Source: Rhodoferax antarcticus ANT.BR
GTDB taxonomy: Bacteria; Pseudomonadota; Gammaproteobacteria; Burkholderiales; Burkholderiaceae_C
Length of the DNA stretch: 64,000 nucleotides
Assembly: GCF_001938565.1 (NCBI RefSeq)
Contig: NZ_MSYM01000019.1
Span: 27,856 to 91,855 of the forward strand
Direction: 5' to 3'
Of the stretch, positions 45,401-54,236 are shown one piece after another (the stretch's first letter is position 1; each line of letters begins with the position of its first letter). The notes beneath the pieces were generated by a model. It searched no databases, was not told where the DNA came from, and was given only the letters and a program-made list of their open reading frames with translations. The translations under genes were made by a program, and so were the position numbers.

Positions 45401-48400
45401 TGGCCTGCTGCTGTGCGAAACCAGTCTGAGCGAAGCCGGTGAAGTGGAACTGGTGGTTACCGCACGTGACAGCGCTGGCAACAGCGCCCAGGCCGCCTCC
45501 AGCGTCTATGTCACCAAACAAGGCGAGCTGTGGTTTGGCGGCGCAAATACCGACCGCATCGACCTGCTGCCGGAAAAAAAGAGCTATGAGCCCGGTGAAA
45601 CCGCCAAATTCCAGGTGCGCATGCCCTTTCGTTTTGCCACTGCCTTGGTCGCGGTAGAGCGTGAAGGCATCCTGCAGACCGAAGTGGTGCAACTCAACGG
45701 CCAGGACCCAACGATTGAACTCAAGATCAAGGAGGACTGGGGCCCTAACGTCTATGTGAGCGTGCTGGCGCTGCGCGGGCGGCTGCGCGAGGTGCCTTGG
45801 TACAGCTTCTTCACCTGGGGTTTCAAGGCCCCGCGCGAGTGGTGGACCAGCTTTTGGTACGAAGGCCGTGAGTACGTGGCCCCGACCTCACTGGTCGATT
45901 TGAGCAAACCCGCCTTCCGCCTTGGCGTGGCGGAGATCCGCGTCGGCACACAATCGCACCAGCTGGCTGTGAGCGTCAAGGCTGACAAGGAAAGCTATGC
46001 GGTGCGCAGCCAGGCCAAAGTCACTATCCAGGTCAAACTGCCCAACGGCCAGCCTGCGGCCCATGCCGAAGTGGCGCTGGCAGCGGTCGACCAAGCCCTG
46101 CTGGAACTGATGCCCAACACCAGCTGGAACCTGCTCGACGCGATGCTGCAGCGCCGCAGTTGGGGTGTAGAAACGTCTACCGCGCAGATGGAAATCATCG
46201 GTCGGCGCCACTATGGCCGCAAAGCCGTAGCCGCCGGTGGCGGTGGTGGGCACAGCGGCACACGTGAGCTACTCGACACCTTGCTGCTATGGAACCCTAG
46301 CGTCAAGCTCGATGCCAATGGCAGTGCCACGGTGGTGGTGCCGCTCAACGATGCGCTGACCACCTTCAAGATCGTCGCCGTGGCGGATGCGTCCACTGGG
46401 CTGTTTGGCACCGGCTCCACCAGCATCCGCGCCACGCAAGACCTGCAAATCATCAGCGGCCTGCCGCCGCTGGTGCGTGAAGACGACGTGTACCGCGCCC
46501 AGATCACGCTGCGCAACACCACCAAAACCGCCATGAAGGTGCTGGTGACACCCCGTGCAACGTTATTAAATTTAGAGCAACAAACCCTTGATATACCTGG
46601 GCTAGAGGCCCGTGAGGCTGTATGGACAGTGAAAGCCCCGGCGCAGTTGGCGCAAACGCGGTTTGAGGCTATCTTGTGGGAGATTGAAGCCAAAGACACG
46701 CTCAGCGGGGCGCGTGACGCACTCAAGAGCAGCCAGCGCATCATCCCCGCCGTACCGCTCAGCGTGCAGCAGGCCACACTGGTTCAAATCGACGGGCCGC
46801 TGAGCCTGCCAGTCAACCCGCCAGCCGACGCCATACCCGGCCGAGGCGGCCTCAAAATGTCGCTGCAACCCAAGCTGGCTGAGGGGTTACCGGGTGTGAA
46901 AGACTGGTTTGCCAACTACCCGTTTACTTGTCTGGAACAAACCGCCAGCAAGGCGATAGGGCTGCGTGACGGCAAGCTGTGGCAAACCCTCACCGCGCAG
47001 CTCCCCAGTTACTTGGACAGCGACGGTCTGGCCAGCTACTTCCCGCCACGTGATGGTGAAGCCGACCGCGGCAGCGACACCCTCACCGCCTACTTGCTGG
47101 CCGCCACGCATGTGGCCGCCAGCATCGACCCGGCTTTTGCCCTGAGCGACGCGCTGCGCGAGCCCATGGAGCGCGGCCTGATCGGTTTTGTAGAAGGCAA
47201 AATCCAGCGGAATTTCTGGAGCCCGCGAACCGGCAGAGGTGGGGACCTGGACGTGCGCAAACTCGCCGCCATCGAGGCGCTGTCGCGCTATGGCAAAGCC
47301 CAGGCGCGCATGCTTGGCAGCATCAGCATCACGCCGAACCAATGGCCCACCCACGCGGTGATCGACTGGCTGAACATCCTGAAACGCGTGCAAGACGTGC
47401 CCGACCGGGACAAGCGCCTGGCTGAAGCCAACCTAATTTTGCGCGCGCGCATCAGCTACCAAGGCACCAAAATGGTTTTCAGCACCGAGCGTGATGACTA
47501 CTGGTGGTGGCTGATGCAAAACGCAGACGTCAACACCGCCCGCCTGATGCTGGCGGTGATGGACGACCCAGCCTGGCAAGACGACATGGGCCGTCTGGCC
47601 AACGGCTTCATCAACCGCCAGCAAAACGGCGCCTGGCACACCACCACCGCCAACCTGTGGGGCAGCCTGGCGCTGGAAAAATTCAGCGCCAGGTTTGAGG
47701 CTACGCCGGTGGCGGGCATAACCAAGGCGACGCTGCAGAGCGCGAAGAGCGCGAAGAGCGTGGAAAGCGCGGCGAGCGGCGTGGCCCCTGCAGCGGTGGA
47801 CTGGCGCAAGGTGGAACGCCTCAAGCCCACCGACGCCTCCGGCGCCGCGCACCAGACCACCTGGTTTGGCGCGCCAGCAGCTGCAGGTGATTTGCGCAAC
47901 AACAGCCTGTTTCTGCCCTGGGGCCCAAGCGCCGCCCAAGACACCTTGAACGTTACCCACCAAGGCACCGGCAAGCCATGGCTAACGCTGCAGTCGGTAG
48001 CCGCTGTGCAGCTCAAGAAGCCTTTCTTTGCCGGCTACCAGATCAAAAAAACCATCTCGCCGGTAGAGCAAGCCAACAAGGCCCTGCCCGCTGGCAGTTA
48101 CACCCGTGGTGACGTGCTGCGCATCACGCTGGAAGTGACCGCCAGTGCGGACATGAGCTGGGCCGTGATCACCGACCCGGTGCCGGGCGGCGCGACCATT
48201 TTGGGCAGCGGCCTGGGGCGCGACAGCGAGATCGCCATGCAGGGCGAAAAGCGCGAGGGTGACGGCTGGGTCGCTTTCGAGGAGCGCAGCTTTGAGGCTT
48301 TCCGCAGCTACTACCAATTCATGCCCAAAGGCACGGTCAAGATGGCCTACACCCTACGCCTGAACAACGTTGGCGACTTTGCCCTGCCACCCTCGCGGGT

Positions 48401-48473
48401 GGAGGCAATGTACGCGCCGGAGATGTTTGGTGAGGTGCCTAACTTGCGGGTGAAGGTGGAGGCTCCCAAGTGA
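42456..48473 (+). CDS. bacterial alpha-2-macroglobulin family protein
   Basis: A 2005-residue periplasmic protease trap, starting at a GTG. The N-terminal signal segment has a possible lipobox (GGLLAC, Cys15), so it may be a lipoprotein. The chain has macroglobulin-like domains, an MG-type bait-region area, and the thioester motif CLEQ at residues 1492-1495 (NYPFTCLEQTASKAIGL), expected to form a Cys-Gln thioester that covalently traps attacking proteases. The C-terminal DPVPGGATILGSGLG...YQFMPKGTVKMAYTLRLNNVGDFALPPSRVEAMYAPE is the receptor-binding-like domain. A GTGA overlap at its end led into pbpC originally. Two repeat copies are embedded in the coding sequence. Confidence 0.95.
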   Translation: MNLKKILASGGLLACSFIGHAFQVVSFSPQGEVARINQVVVKFDTAAVNFGDPKASAPLDLRCSDAKANEGTGRWLSDRQWVFDFSADLPPGVSCTAQIKKELKSASNQGITSAGSYKFNSGGPFVRSIQPDPSTRIDEEQFFILQLSGPASLASLQANMWCSADGIGERINVRLIDGKDRDAVLASQGLDVEAAKNPLSFVTLACNRRLTPDTKVTLVYGKGVASPGAAGVAKGVVNSVETRFDFKVREPFAASLTCERENAQSACLPIRPLRLNFNAPVERKLLEGIRLTSAKDSFKPSFDEDNGDADSVVDSVTFKPVLPELTAFTVVLPASFKDASGRALSNADSFPMKVATGSMPPLAKFAAAPFGIVERFAEPDGVAMLPITLRNVQAALAVKGLSPGQPPSGKVSDLNPTSDADIIAWFKRVQHYDGYSVSRKQAMLDVNGPLPQLPDEPKNSEVQTRMLSLLQGRAGVKTLDLPKPASNDPRPFEVVGIPLTPGFHVLEVASPRLGASLLDARYGNNRTMYVRTSALVTNLGVHFKLGRENALAWVTTLDKGTPVANARVAVSDCHGREVASATSNAQGIANFTGLSPRAPVCRGDEGYSDAYFVSARAQQAGVLDMAFTWSDWNKGIEPWRFNLPTSSDAQPSERAHTVFDRTLFRAGETVSMKHLLRSETLQGFGLASSQPDTLVITHVGSGQQYSQALNWRKTATGGQSAESTFAIPPAAKLGVYQVELSGGEQRQRFSSGQFRVEEFRLPVLQGRISPSDKKPLIKAQAVPVDVQVNYVSGGGASKLPVRVSALVRSKSLSFSDYDAFSFSPAQGNTTAARGEEEEATSQDARVIADKLPLVLDANGAGKLTISPVPSSLQPQDLLLQASYADPNGEVQTLRSTQTLWPASVVAGIKTEGWVSSSQKITFQALALSLSGKPQANVALEVKAIARITTTSRKRMVGGFYTYDNQTRLKELGSVCSGKSDARGLLLCETSLSEAGEVELVVTARDSAGNSAQAASSVYVTKQGELWFGGANTDRIDLLPEKKSYEPGETAKFQVRMPFRFATALVAVEREGILQTEVVQLNGQDPTIELKIKEDWGPNVYVSVLALRGRLREVPWYSFFTWGFKAPREWWTSFWYEGREYVAPTSLVDLSKPAFRLGVAEIRVGTQSHQLAVSVKADKESYAVRSQAKVTIQVKLPNGQPAAHAEVALAAVDQALLELMPNTSWNLLDAMLQRRSWGVETSTAQMEIIGRRHYGRKAVAAGGGGGHSGTRELLDTLLLWNPSVKLDANGSATVVVPLNDALTTFKIVAVADASTGLFGTGSTSIRATQDLQIISGLPPLVREDDVYRAQITLRNTTKTAMKVLVTPRATLLNLEQQTLDIPGLEAREAVWTVKAPAQLAQTRFEAILWEIEAKDTLSGARDALKSSQRIIPAVPLSVQQATLVQIDGPLSLPVNPPADAIPGRGGLKMSLQPKLAEGLPGVKDWFANYPFTCLEQTASKAIGLRDGKLWQTLTAQLPSYLDSDGLASYFPPRDGEADRGSDTLTAYLLAATHVAASIDPAFALSDALREPMERGLIGFVEGKIQRNFWSPRTGRGGDLDVRKLAAIEALSRYGKAQARMLGSISITPNQWPTHAVIDWLNILKRVQDVPDRDKRLAEANLILRARISYQGTKMVFSTERDDYWWWLMQNADVNTARLMLAVMDDPAWQDDMGRLANGFINRQQNGAWHTTTANLWGSLALEKFSARFEATPVAGITKATLQSAKSAKSVESAASGVAPAAVDWRKVERLKPTDASGAAHQTTWFGAPAAAGDLRNNSLFLPWGPSAAQDTLNVTHQGTGKPWLTLQSVAAVQLKKPFFAGYQIKKTISPVEQANKALPAGSYTRGDVLRITLEVTASADMSWAVITDPVPGGATILGSGLGRDSEIAMQGEKREGDGWVAFEERSFEAFRSYYQFMPKGTVKMAYTLRLNNVGDFALPPSRVEAMYAPEMFGEVPNLRVKVEAPK
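42770..42817 (-). repeat. dispersed repeat copy inside the A2M gene (first)
   Basis: On the minus strand: TTGTAGCTACCAGCGCTTGT, then CCTTGGTTAGAGGCC. Encodes ASNQGITSAGSYK in frame. Confidence 0.6.
46562..46610 (+). repeat. dispersed repeat copy inside the A2M gene (second)
   Basis: GTTATTAAATTTAGAGCAAC, then CTGGGCTAGAGGCC. Encodes LLNLEQQTLDIPGLEAREA in frame, in a loop-like part of the protein. Confidence 0.55.
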
Positions 48474-48645
48474 CTGGCCATGTTGCATGGCGTTTCATTG
48501 CTTCTATATCAATAGCTGCTTGCGCATATCCTACCTGGGCTGCAACCACTTTTGATCAAGTAAAAACACCTACCAGCCGTCTGACACGCAGGTGCTGGAC
48601 CGCCGTGGCGAGCTGCTGCAGCGGGTGCGAACAGACGCCATAGAC
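48470..48645 (+). pseudogene. 5' remnant of a native pbpC copy
   Basis: GTG at 48470 overlaps the A2M stop (GTGA), and the frame reads ISIAACAYPTWAATTFDQVK, matching IFSIATCADSTWAAATFDQTK of intact pbpC at 50566. After a small deletion the match continues in another frame as YQPSDTQVLDRRGELLQRVRTDA, against YQPSDTLILDRHGALLQRVRTDA. It stops about 50 codons in. This is the original, coupled pbpC start, now broken. Confidence 0.88.
48499..48542 (+). repeat. dispersed-repeat-like segment in the pbpC remnant
   Basis: CTTCTATATCAATAGCTGC, then TTGCGCATATCCTACC and TGGGCTGCAACC. The intact pbpC has the corresponding element at 50596-50640. Confidence 0.45.
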
Positions 48646-48701
48646 AGCACCCACGCTGGGCAAGTCAAAATACCTGCTTCGACCTGACGAAACTCTAAGC
48701 C

Positions 48702-50513
48702 ATGCGCCTGCTCCATTATCTGGAAATCGAGAACTTCAAACGCTTTGGAGAGAAACAGCGCATTGAACTCGATCACCCTGCCGTGCTGATTGGCCCGAAC
48801 AACTGCGGTAAAACCAGCGCCATTCAAGCACTGGCCTTGTGGTCGCAGGCGGTCAAAACATGGTTCGATGTACGCAAGGACTCAAGCGCCAAAGAGCGAA
48901 CCGCTACGGCACTAAACCGACTGAACATTGTGGCGGTGCCAGTGCGTCGTACCCGGTTCTTCTGGCACAACACGAATGTGCGTACCGGTGCCAAAGACAT
49001 TGCGTTCACGATCACTGTTGGAATTGAATTCCAGGGAAAGGTCATCGCCTTGCCGATGCGCTTTACCAATAAAGGTGACGAGTTGGTGTACTGCAAGCCC
49101 GATGATGCGGTTGTGGCCAATCTGGAGTTCTTGCAGCACGCCGCGAAGATCAATGTCGAGCTGCTCCACCCGATGTCTGGGTTGGAAACAGAAGAACCTG
49201 TTTTGCAGCCGGGGCGGATTGACGTTTTGCTGGGTCAAGGTCAAACCGCGCAGGTGTTGCGCAATCTGTGCCTGCTGGTCGCCAAAGATACGCCCGACGA
49301 CTGGAAGAGCATCGTGGCGCTGATGCGCCGACTATTCGATGTGACGCTCGACACGCCACAGGAAACCACACGCGGCGCGATTGACATGCGCTATAAGCAA
49401 CCCGGCGTGCGTGAGGCGCTGGACGTGTCTTCCAGTGGCCGTGGCTTTCAGCAAATGCTGCTGATTTTTGCTTATCTGTACTCCCACAAACACAGCGTAC
49501 TACTGGTGGACGAACCCGATGCGCATTTAGAAATCTTGCGGCAAAAGCAGGTGTACGTGTTGTTGCGCGACATTGCTGCAGAAAATCAGTCGCAAGTGGT
49601 GATGGTGACGCATTCAGAGGTCATTCTGGACGAAGCGCTGGACAACAACCTGACGCTTTTGATGGATGGCAAGGCCGACGATCTAGCGCGCAAGGCAGAC
49701 ATTCGCAACAGCCTCAAACACTTTGGTGCTGAGCACTACATCAAGGCCCGAGAGCGTGGGTATGTGCTGTATGTGGAAGGCGGCACCGATGTGGACATGC
49801 TGCGTGCATTAGCCGAACGACTCAATCACCCAGTAGCTGCGTTTTGGGATGAACGCATCAATTCGTTCTACGTGCAAAACAATTACCCCGACAAATCACT
49901 AGACAGCGAATTCGAGCGCGTAGAAGGTGGCTTTGGCGTGACACCGCGGGATCACTTCAAAGGTCTCAGTAGCCTGCTGCCCCAACTCAAAGGCCTGGCA
50001 TTGCTTGACAACGATGGCCGAGACAGACAGGGTGCGGTTGAAGGCAATTTGCAGTTGGCCTACTGGAAACGCTACGAAGCGGAAAACTACTTTGTGACGC
50101 CAGCTGTTTTACGGCGTTACGCCTTAGAACACCTGGCAGACATGGAACTGTTTGGTGGTTTTCAGGCAGAAATTGATGAGGTGCTGGATGCCTTGGTGCT
50201 GGAGCAGGTGTTCGACGGCACGCAAGCGGACTTTGCCGCATGGAAGCAGTCGCCGCCTGAGGCGGTACGCATCGTCTGGGAGGCCAAAACACAGCGACTC
50301 AAACTTAGCACTTTGGCCGAAGAATTTTTCCGGCGCTTGGCTGCGCGCGTGGGTGGCAGCATGCTCCTGAAAAAAGGCGGGCTGCACCTCTTGGTCGCTA
50401 TTGTTGAACCAAAATCCATTCCTGCAGAAGTAATCGAGAAGCTTGATTTGCTACACACCCTTTTCAAATCTGCGGCAAAACCAATGACTGCCAACGGACC
50501 GCCTGATGCCTGA
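48702..50513 (+). CDS. OLD-family ATPase-nuclease (AAA + Toprim), defence-type
   Basis: A 603-residue protein with an N-terminal ABC/AAA ATPase and a C-terminal Toprim nuclease domain. Walker A is GPNNCGKT (31-38), the signature region SSSGRGFQQ, Walker B VLLVDEPDAH with D270/E271, then VTHSEVILDEAL. The Toprim domain has the catalytic glutamate E359 (YVEGGTDVD) and the DxD pair D436/D438 (LLDNDGRD). OLD nucleases cut DNA and act in phage defence, alone or with a helicase partner. No GajB-like UvrD gene is beside it, so it would be a single-gene type. It interrupts the A2M-pbpC operon. Confidence 0.9.
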   Translation: MRLLHYLEIENFKRFGEKQRIELDHPAVLIGPNNCGKTSAIQALALWSQAVKTWFDVRKDSSAKERTATALNRLNIVAVPVRRTRFFWHNTNVRTGAKDIAFTITVGIEFQGKVIALPMRFTNKGDELVYCKPDDAVVANLEFLQHAAKINVELLHPMSGLETEEPVLQPGRIDVLLGQGQTAQVLRNLCLLVAKDTPDDWKSIVALMRRLFDVTLDTPQETTRGAIDMRYKQPGVREALDVSSSGRGFQQMLLIFAYLYSHKHSVLLVDEPDAHLEILRQKQVYVLLRDIAAENQSQVVMVTHSEVILDEALDNNLTLLMDGKADDLARKADIRNSLKHFGAEHYIKARERGYVLYVEGGTDVDMLRALAERLNHPVAAFWDERINSFYVQNNYPDKSLDSEFERVEGGFGVTPRDHFKGLSSLLPQLKGLALLDNDGRDRQGAVEGNLQLAYWKRYEAENYFVTPAVLRRYALEHLADMELFGGFQAEIDEVLDALVLEQVFDGTQADFAAWKQSPPEAVRIVWEAKTQRLKLSTLAEEFFRRLAARVGGSMLLKKGGLHLLVAIVEPKSIPAEVIEKLDLLHTLFKSAAKPMTANGPPDA

Positions 50514-50565
50514 TAAAACTTCAACAGTCCAACAAATCGGAATGGTTAGGTAAACCGTCTTTGTC

Positions 50566-52797
50566 TTGAATATCCTGCTTGTTGCCAGAGCATTCGCTAT
50601 TTTTTCAATAGCAACTTGCGCAGACTCCACTTGGGCTGCAGCCACTTTTGACCAAACAAAAGCCGCATACCAGCCCTCTGACACGCTGATCCTTGACCGC
50701 CATGGCGCACTGCTCCAGCGGGTGCGAACCGACGCCAGCGTGCGGCGTGGTCAATGGCTGGCGCTCTCAGATATTTCCCCGGCGCTACGCACCGCGCTGG
50801 TGCTGTCGGAAGACAAGCGCTTTTATGAGCACAGCGGCGTGGACTGGCAAGCAGTTTCTGGCGCTGCGTGGGCCAATCTTTGGAACACCAAAACACGCGG
50901 CGCATCCACCATCACCATGCAGCTGGCGGGTTTGTTGGATGCTGACTTGAAACGCAGCGCAGGTGGGCGCAGCGTGGTTCAAAAAGTGCAGCAAGTTGTG
51001 TCGGCGCAAGGGCTTGAGCGCAGCTGGCGCAAGGACCAGATTTTGGAGGCCTACCTGAACCTGGTGCCGCTCAAGGGGGAACTGGTCGGCGTGGATGCGC
51101 TGAGCCAGACGCTGTTTGGCAAAGCCGCCCACGGCCTGGATGAGCGCGAGGCGGCAGTGACTGCCGCGCTGGTGCGCGCGCCCAACGCCGCGCCCGCGCT
51201 GGTGGCGCAGCGCGCTTGCCAGGTACTCAAAGCTTTGCGCAGCGCCAACGCATCTGTTCACCCGCCCGTGAATTGCGACGCGCTGGATCTGTTCACCACA
51301 GCCGCGCTGCAGCGACGCGACTTTGCGGCCAGCGAGGGCATCGCGCTGCACGCAGCGCGGCAGGTGCTGCGCGCCGCTGGTCAACCCGCGCCAACCAAAA
51401 TCACCACCACCTTGCACGCCCCGCTGCAGCGCCTTGCCGTGCAAACGCTGCAACAACACTTGCGCGAGCTGCGTGGCCGCCATGTCGAAGACGGCGCGCT
51501 GGTGGTGCTGGACAACGCCACAGGCCAGGTGCTGGCCTGGGTGGGCTCGTCGGGCGAGTTGAGCAACGCCACCGAGGTGGATGGCGTGACCGCGCTGCGC
51601 CAGCCCGGCAGCACACTCAAGCCGTTTTTGTATGCCCAGGCGATTGCCGAGCGGCGCATCACCGCGGCCAGCCTGCTGGAAGACTCGGCCGCACAAATCC
51701 AGACTAACAGCGGGCTCTACATTCCGCAAAACTACGACCACCAGTTCAAAGGCTGGGTGTCGGCGCGCACCGCGTTGGCCGCTTCGCTGAACGTGCCCGC
51801 GGTGCGCACGCTGGTGATGGTGTCGCCTGACGCGTTTCACAAGCAGTTGGTCAAGCTTGGCCTGCCTTTGAAAGAAAGTGGTGATTACTACGGCTACAGC
51901 CTGGCACTCGGCAGTGCCGAGGTGTCACTGCTGTCGCTAACCAATGCCTACCGCGCGCTGGCCAATGGTGGGCGCACCAGCGCTACCTCGCTGATTCCAG
52001 GCGTCAAACCCGCCATGCGCGCGGCGCTGGACCCGCGCGCTGCCTTCATCGTCAGCGACATATTGAGCGACCCGCTGGCACGCGCACGCACCTTTGGGTC
52101 TGACAGCATGCTGGCCACGCGGTTCTGGAGCGCTGTCAAAACCGGCACCAGCAAGGACATGCGCGACAACTGGGCGCTCGGGTATTCCCAACACTACACC
52201 GTCGGCGTGTGGGTCGGCAACGCCAGCGGCGCGCCGATGTGGGACGTGAGCGGCACCAGCGGCGCCGCGCCAATCTGGGCTGCAGTGATGCATTACCTGC
52301 ACCAAACCCAGCCCAGCCGCGCACCCAAACCACCGATGGGCGTAGTTCACATGCCGGTGCAGTTTGTAGCCCCAGATGCCGATACTCGCGACACCACGGC
52401 ACTGGAGGCGGCCCGCCAGGAGTGGTTTATCCAAGGCACGCAGCAAACGCATTTCGCTATTAATAAAGAAGCTGCTCCCGCTTATTCAGAAAGGGCTAGA
52501 GGCCTAAAAGGCTTAAAATCTACCAGCCACGCCGATGCCCGCATCACCGCCCCCACCACCGGCACCATCATTGCGCTGGACCCCGATATTCCCCCCAAGC
52601 ACCAGCGCGTCGCCTTCACCGCCACCGGCAGCGGTTTGAACTGGCTGATAGACGGTAAACCCTTTGCAAAGGGTGCCACAGCGCAGTGGCTGCCGTGGCC
52701 TGGGCGCCATGTGGTGCAAATCGCCGACGCCCACGGCCGCGTGCTGGACGAGGTCCGGCTTGAGGTGCGCGGCGCGGGCGTGCTGGAAAAGCGTTAG
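50566..52797 (+). CDS. pbpC: penicillin-binding protein 1C
   Basis: A 743-residue periplasmic peptidoglycan polymerase with a likely TTG start and an N-terminal hydrophobic segment. The glycosyltransferase domain has E82 in SEDKRFYEHSGVDW and STITMQLAGLL. The transpeptidase has S349-x-x-K352 (GSTLKP), SLN in AASLNVPAVRTL and KTGTS at 525-529. A BiPBP_C domain forms the C-terminus (from ~residue 655). It pairs with the A2M gene, which is thought to guard cells whose wall is breached. A repeat copy encodes FAINKEAAPAYSERARGLKG before the last domain. Confidence 0.95.
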   Translation: MNILLVARAFAIFSIATCADSTWAAATFDQTKAAYQPSDTLILDRHGALLQRVRTDASVRRGQWLALSDISPALRTALVLSEDKRFYEHSGVDWQAVSGAAWANLWNTKTRGASTITMQLAGLLDADLKRSAGGRSVVQKVQQVVSAQGLERSWRKDQILEAYLNLVPLKGELVGVDALSQTLFGKAAHGLDEREAAVTAALVRAPNAAPALVAQRACQVLKALRSANASVHPPVNCDALDLFTTAALQRRDFAASEGIALHAARQVLRAAGQPAPTKITTTLHAPLQRLAVQTLQQHLRELRGRHVEDGALVVLDNATGQVLAWVGSSGELSNATEVDGVTALRQPGSTLKPFLYAQAIAERRITAASLLEDSAAQIQTNSGLYIPQNYDHQFKGWVSARTALAASLNVPAVRTLVMVSPDAFHKQLVKLGLPLKESGDYYGYSLALGSAEVSLLSLTNAYRALANGGRTSATSLIPGVKPAMRAALDPRAAFIVSDILSDPLARARTFGSDSMLATRFWSAVKTGTSKDMRDNWALGYSQHYTVGVWVGNASGAPMWDVSGTSGAAPIWAAVMHYLHQTQPSRAPKPPMGVVHMPVQFVAPDADTRDTTALEAARQEWFIQGTQQTHFAINKEAAPAYSERARGLKGLKSTSHADARITAPTTGTIIALDPDIPPKHQRVAFTATGSGLNWLIDGKPFAKGATAQWLPWPGRHVVQIADAHGRVLDEVRLEVRGAGVLEKR
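50596..50640 (+). repeat. dispersed-repeat-like segment at the pbpC 5' end
   Basis: GCTATTTTTTCAATAGCAAC, then TTGCGCAGACTCC and TTGGGCTGCAGCC. Encodes the signal-like segment of PBP1C in frame. Confidence 0.5.
52456..52514 (+). repeat. dispersed repeat copy near the pbpC 3' end
   Basis: GCTATTAATAAAGAAGCTGC, then CGCTTATTCAGAAAGGGCTA, GAGGCCTAAAAGGCTT. A near-complete copy translated in frame between transpeptidase and C-terminal domains. Confidence 0.7.
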
Positions 52798-52810
52798 TGT
52801 GAAATACAAC

Positions 52811-52885
52811 TGTCATTGCGAACGCAGTGAGGCAATCCATGCATTGCGACGGCATAGACTGCCGCGCTTCGCTCGCAGTGACGGG
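52811..52885. repeat. REP-like palindromic element
   Basis: GTCATTGCGAACGCAGTGAG, then CAATCC, and on the other side GCCGCGCTTCGCTCGCAGTG ACGG fold into a long hairpin. This is the common 'GTCATTGCGA...TCGCAATGAC' interspersed element of proteobacteria. It follows pbpC. Confidence 0.75.
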
Positions 52886-52950
52886 AAATTTGTTCAAGGC
52901 CTTGCGGTATCGGGCCAGAACTAACGGTTGTTGGTTAGCGCATGCTGGGC

Positions 52951-54057
52951 TCAGGCCGTCGCGCTGTAGCCGCCCATGACCCGGCGCACATCCGCCACCA
53001 AGGCCGCCACCGATTCGGGGGCCGTGTCCCACGCACACATAAAGCGGCAGCCACCGCCCGCAATGAACTGGTAGAACTTCCAGCCCATGGCGTGCAGGGT
53101 CTGCACCGCTTCAGGTGGCAGGTGTGCAAACACCCCATTGGCCTCGGGCGGGTGCAAGGTGCTGACGCCAGCAATCGCCTGTAAACCGGTGTACAACAGC
53201 TGCGCCATCGCATTGGCATGGCGGGCGTTGTGCAGCCACACATCGTTTTCCAGCAAGCCAACCCAGGGCGCTGAGATAAACCGCATTTTGGAGGCCAACT
53301 GACCCGCCTGTTTGACGCGCCAGGCAAAGTCTTCGGACATCTTGCGGTCAAAAAACACCACCGCTTCACCCACCGGCAAGCCGTTTTTGGTGCCACCAAA
53401 ACACAACACATCCACACCAGCGCGCCAGGTGATATCGGCCGGCGAGCAACCCAGATGCGCCACCGCGTTGGCAAAGCGCGCGCCGTCCATATGCACCCGC
53501 AAGTCGTGTTTCTGCGCTATCGCCGTGATAGCCCGCACCTCGTCTAGGCTGTAAACCGTGCCCATTTCCGTCGCCTGCGTGATCGACACCACCTTGGGCC
53601 GTGGGTAATGAATGTCGGTGCGCTTGGTTACCAGGGCGTTGATGGCGTCTGGCGTGAGTTTGCCCAGCTGTGCCGCTGCCGACTGGCTTTCACACACCAA
53701 CAGTTTGGAGCCGTTGGAGAAAAACTCGGGCCCGCCGCACTCATCGGTTTCGATATGCGCCACCGGGCTGCAGATCACCGAGTGGTAGCTTTGGCACAGC
53801 GACGCCAGCGCCAATGAATTGGCCGCGGTGCCGTTAAACACAAAATACACATCGCATTCGATGTCGAAAAGCTGGCGCAGCATGTCGGTGGCGCGCTGTG
53901 TCCAGCGGTCATCACCGTAGGCGGGTTCATGCCCGCTGGCATTGGCCTGTGCCAACCAGTGCATCGCCTCGGGACAAGCGCCGGCATAGTTGTCGCTGGC
54001 AAATTGTTGCCGGGCAACCCCGGATAAGCCTTTGGCATTCATGCTCAAAACTGTCAT
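52951..54057 (-). CDS. ltaE: low-specificity L-threonine aldolase
   Basis: A 368-residue PLP enzyme splitting threonine and allo-threonine into glycine and acetaldehyde. The start MTVLSMNAKGLSG at 54057 has AAAGGGA upstream; another ATG follows five codons later. FASDNYAGACPEAMHWL, YGDDRWTQRATDMLRQLFD and FVFNGTAANSLALASL are typical; the PLP lysine is in VDVLCFGGTKNGLPVGEAV. The fold-type I core is complete and the gene stands alone between convergent pbpC and divergent YebC-family genes. Confidence 0.94.
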   Translation of the reverse strand: MTVLSMNAKGLSGVARQQFASDNYAGACPEAMHWLAQANASGHEPAYGDDRWTQRATDMLRQLFDIECDVYFVFNGTAANSLALASLCQSYHSVICSPVAHIETDECGGPEFFSNGSKLLVCESQSAAAQLGKLTPDAINALVTKRTDIHYPRPKVVSITQATEMGTVYSLDEVRAITAIAQKHDLRVHMDGARFANAVAHLGCSPADITWRAGVDVLCFGGTKNGLPVGEAVVFFDRKMSEDFAWRVKQAGQLASKMRFISAPWVGLLENDVWLHNARHANAMAQLLYTGLQAIAGVSTLHPPEANGVFAHLPPEAVQTLHAMGWKFYQFIAGGGCRFMCAWDTAPESVAALVADVRRVMGGYSATA

Positions 54058-54236
54058 GGATTCATTCCCTTTCTGCCGGGCTCCTGCGCGGTACTTGTGT
54101 GGTGGCCAACATGCCGTTGATCTAACGATGCCAAAAGTGTAGTGGCCTGCTTTGTGGCACCCCACGGTGTTACCCTAACCCCCCTCTCACATTTAAACCG
54201 CGCCCTTGGGCGCAACAACGCCAAGGAAGATCAGTC

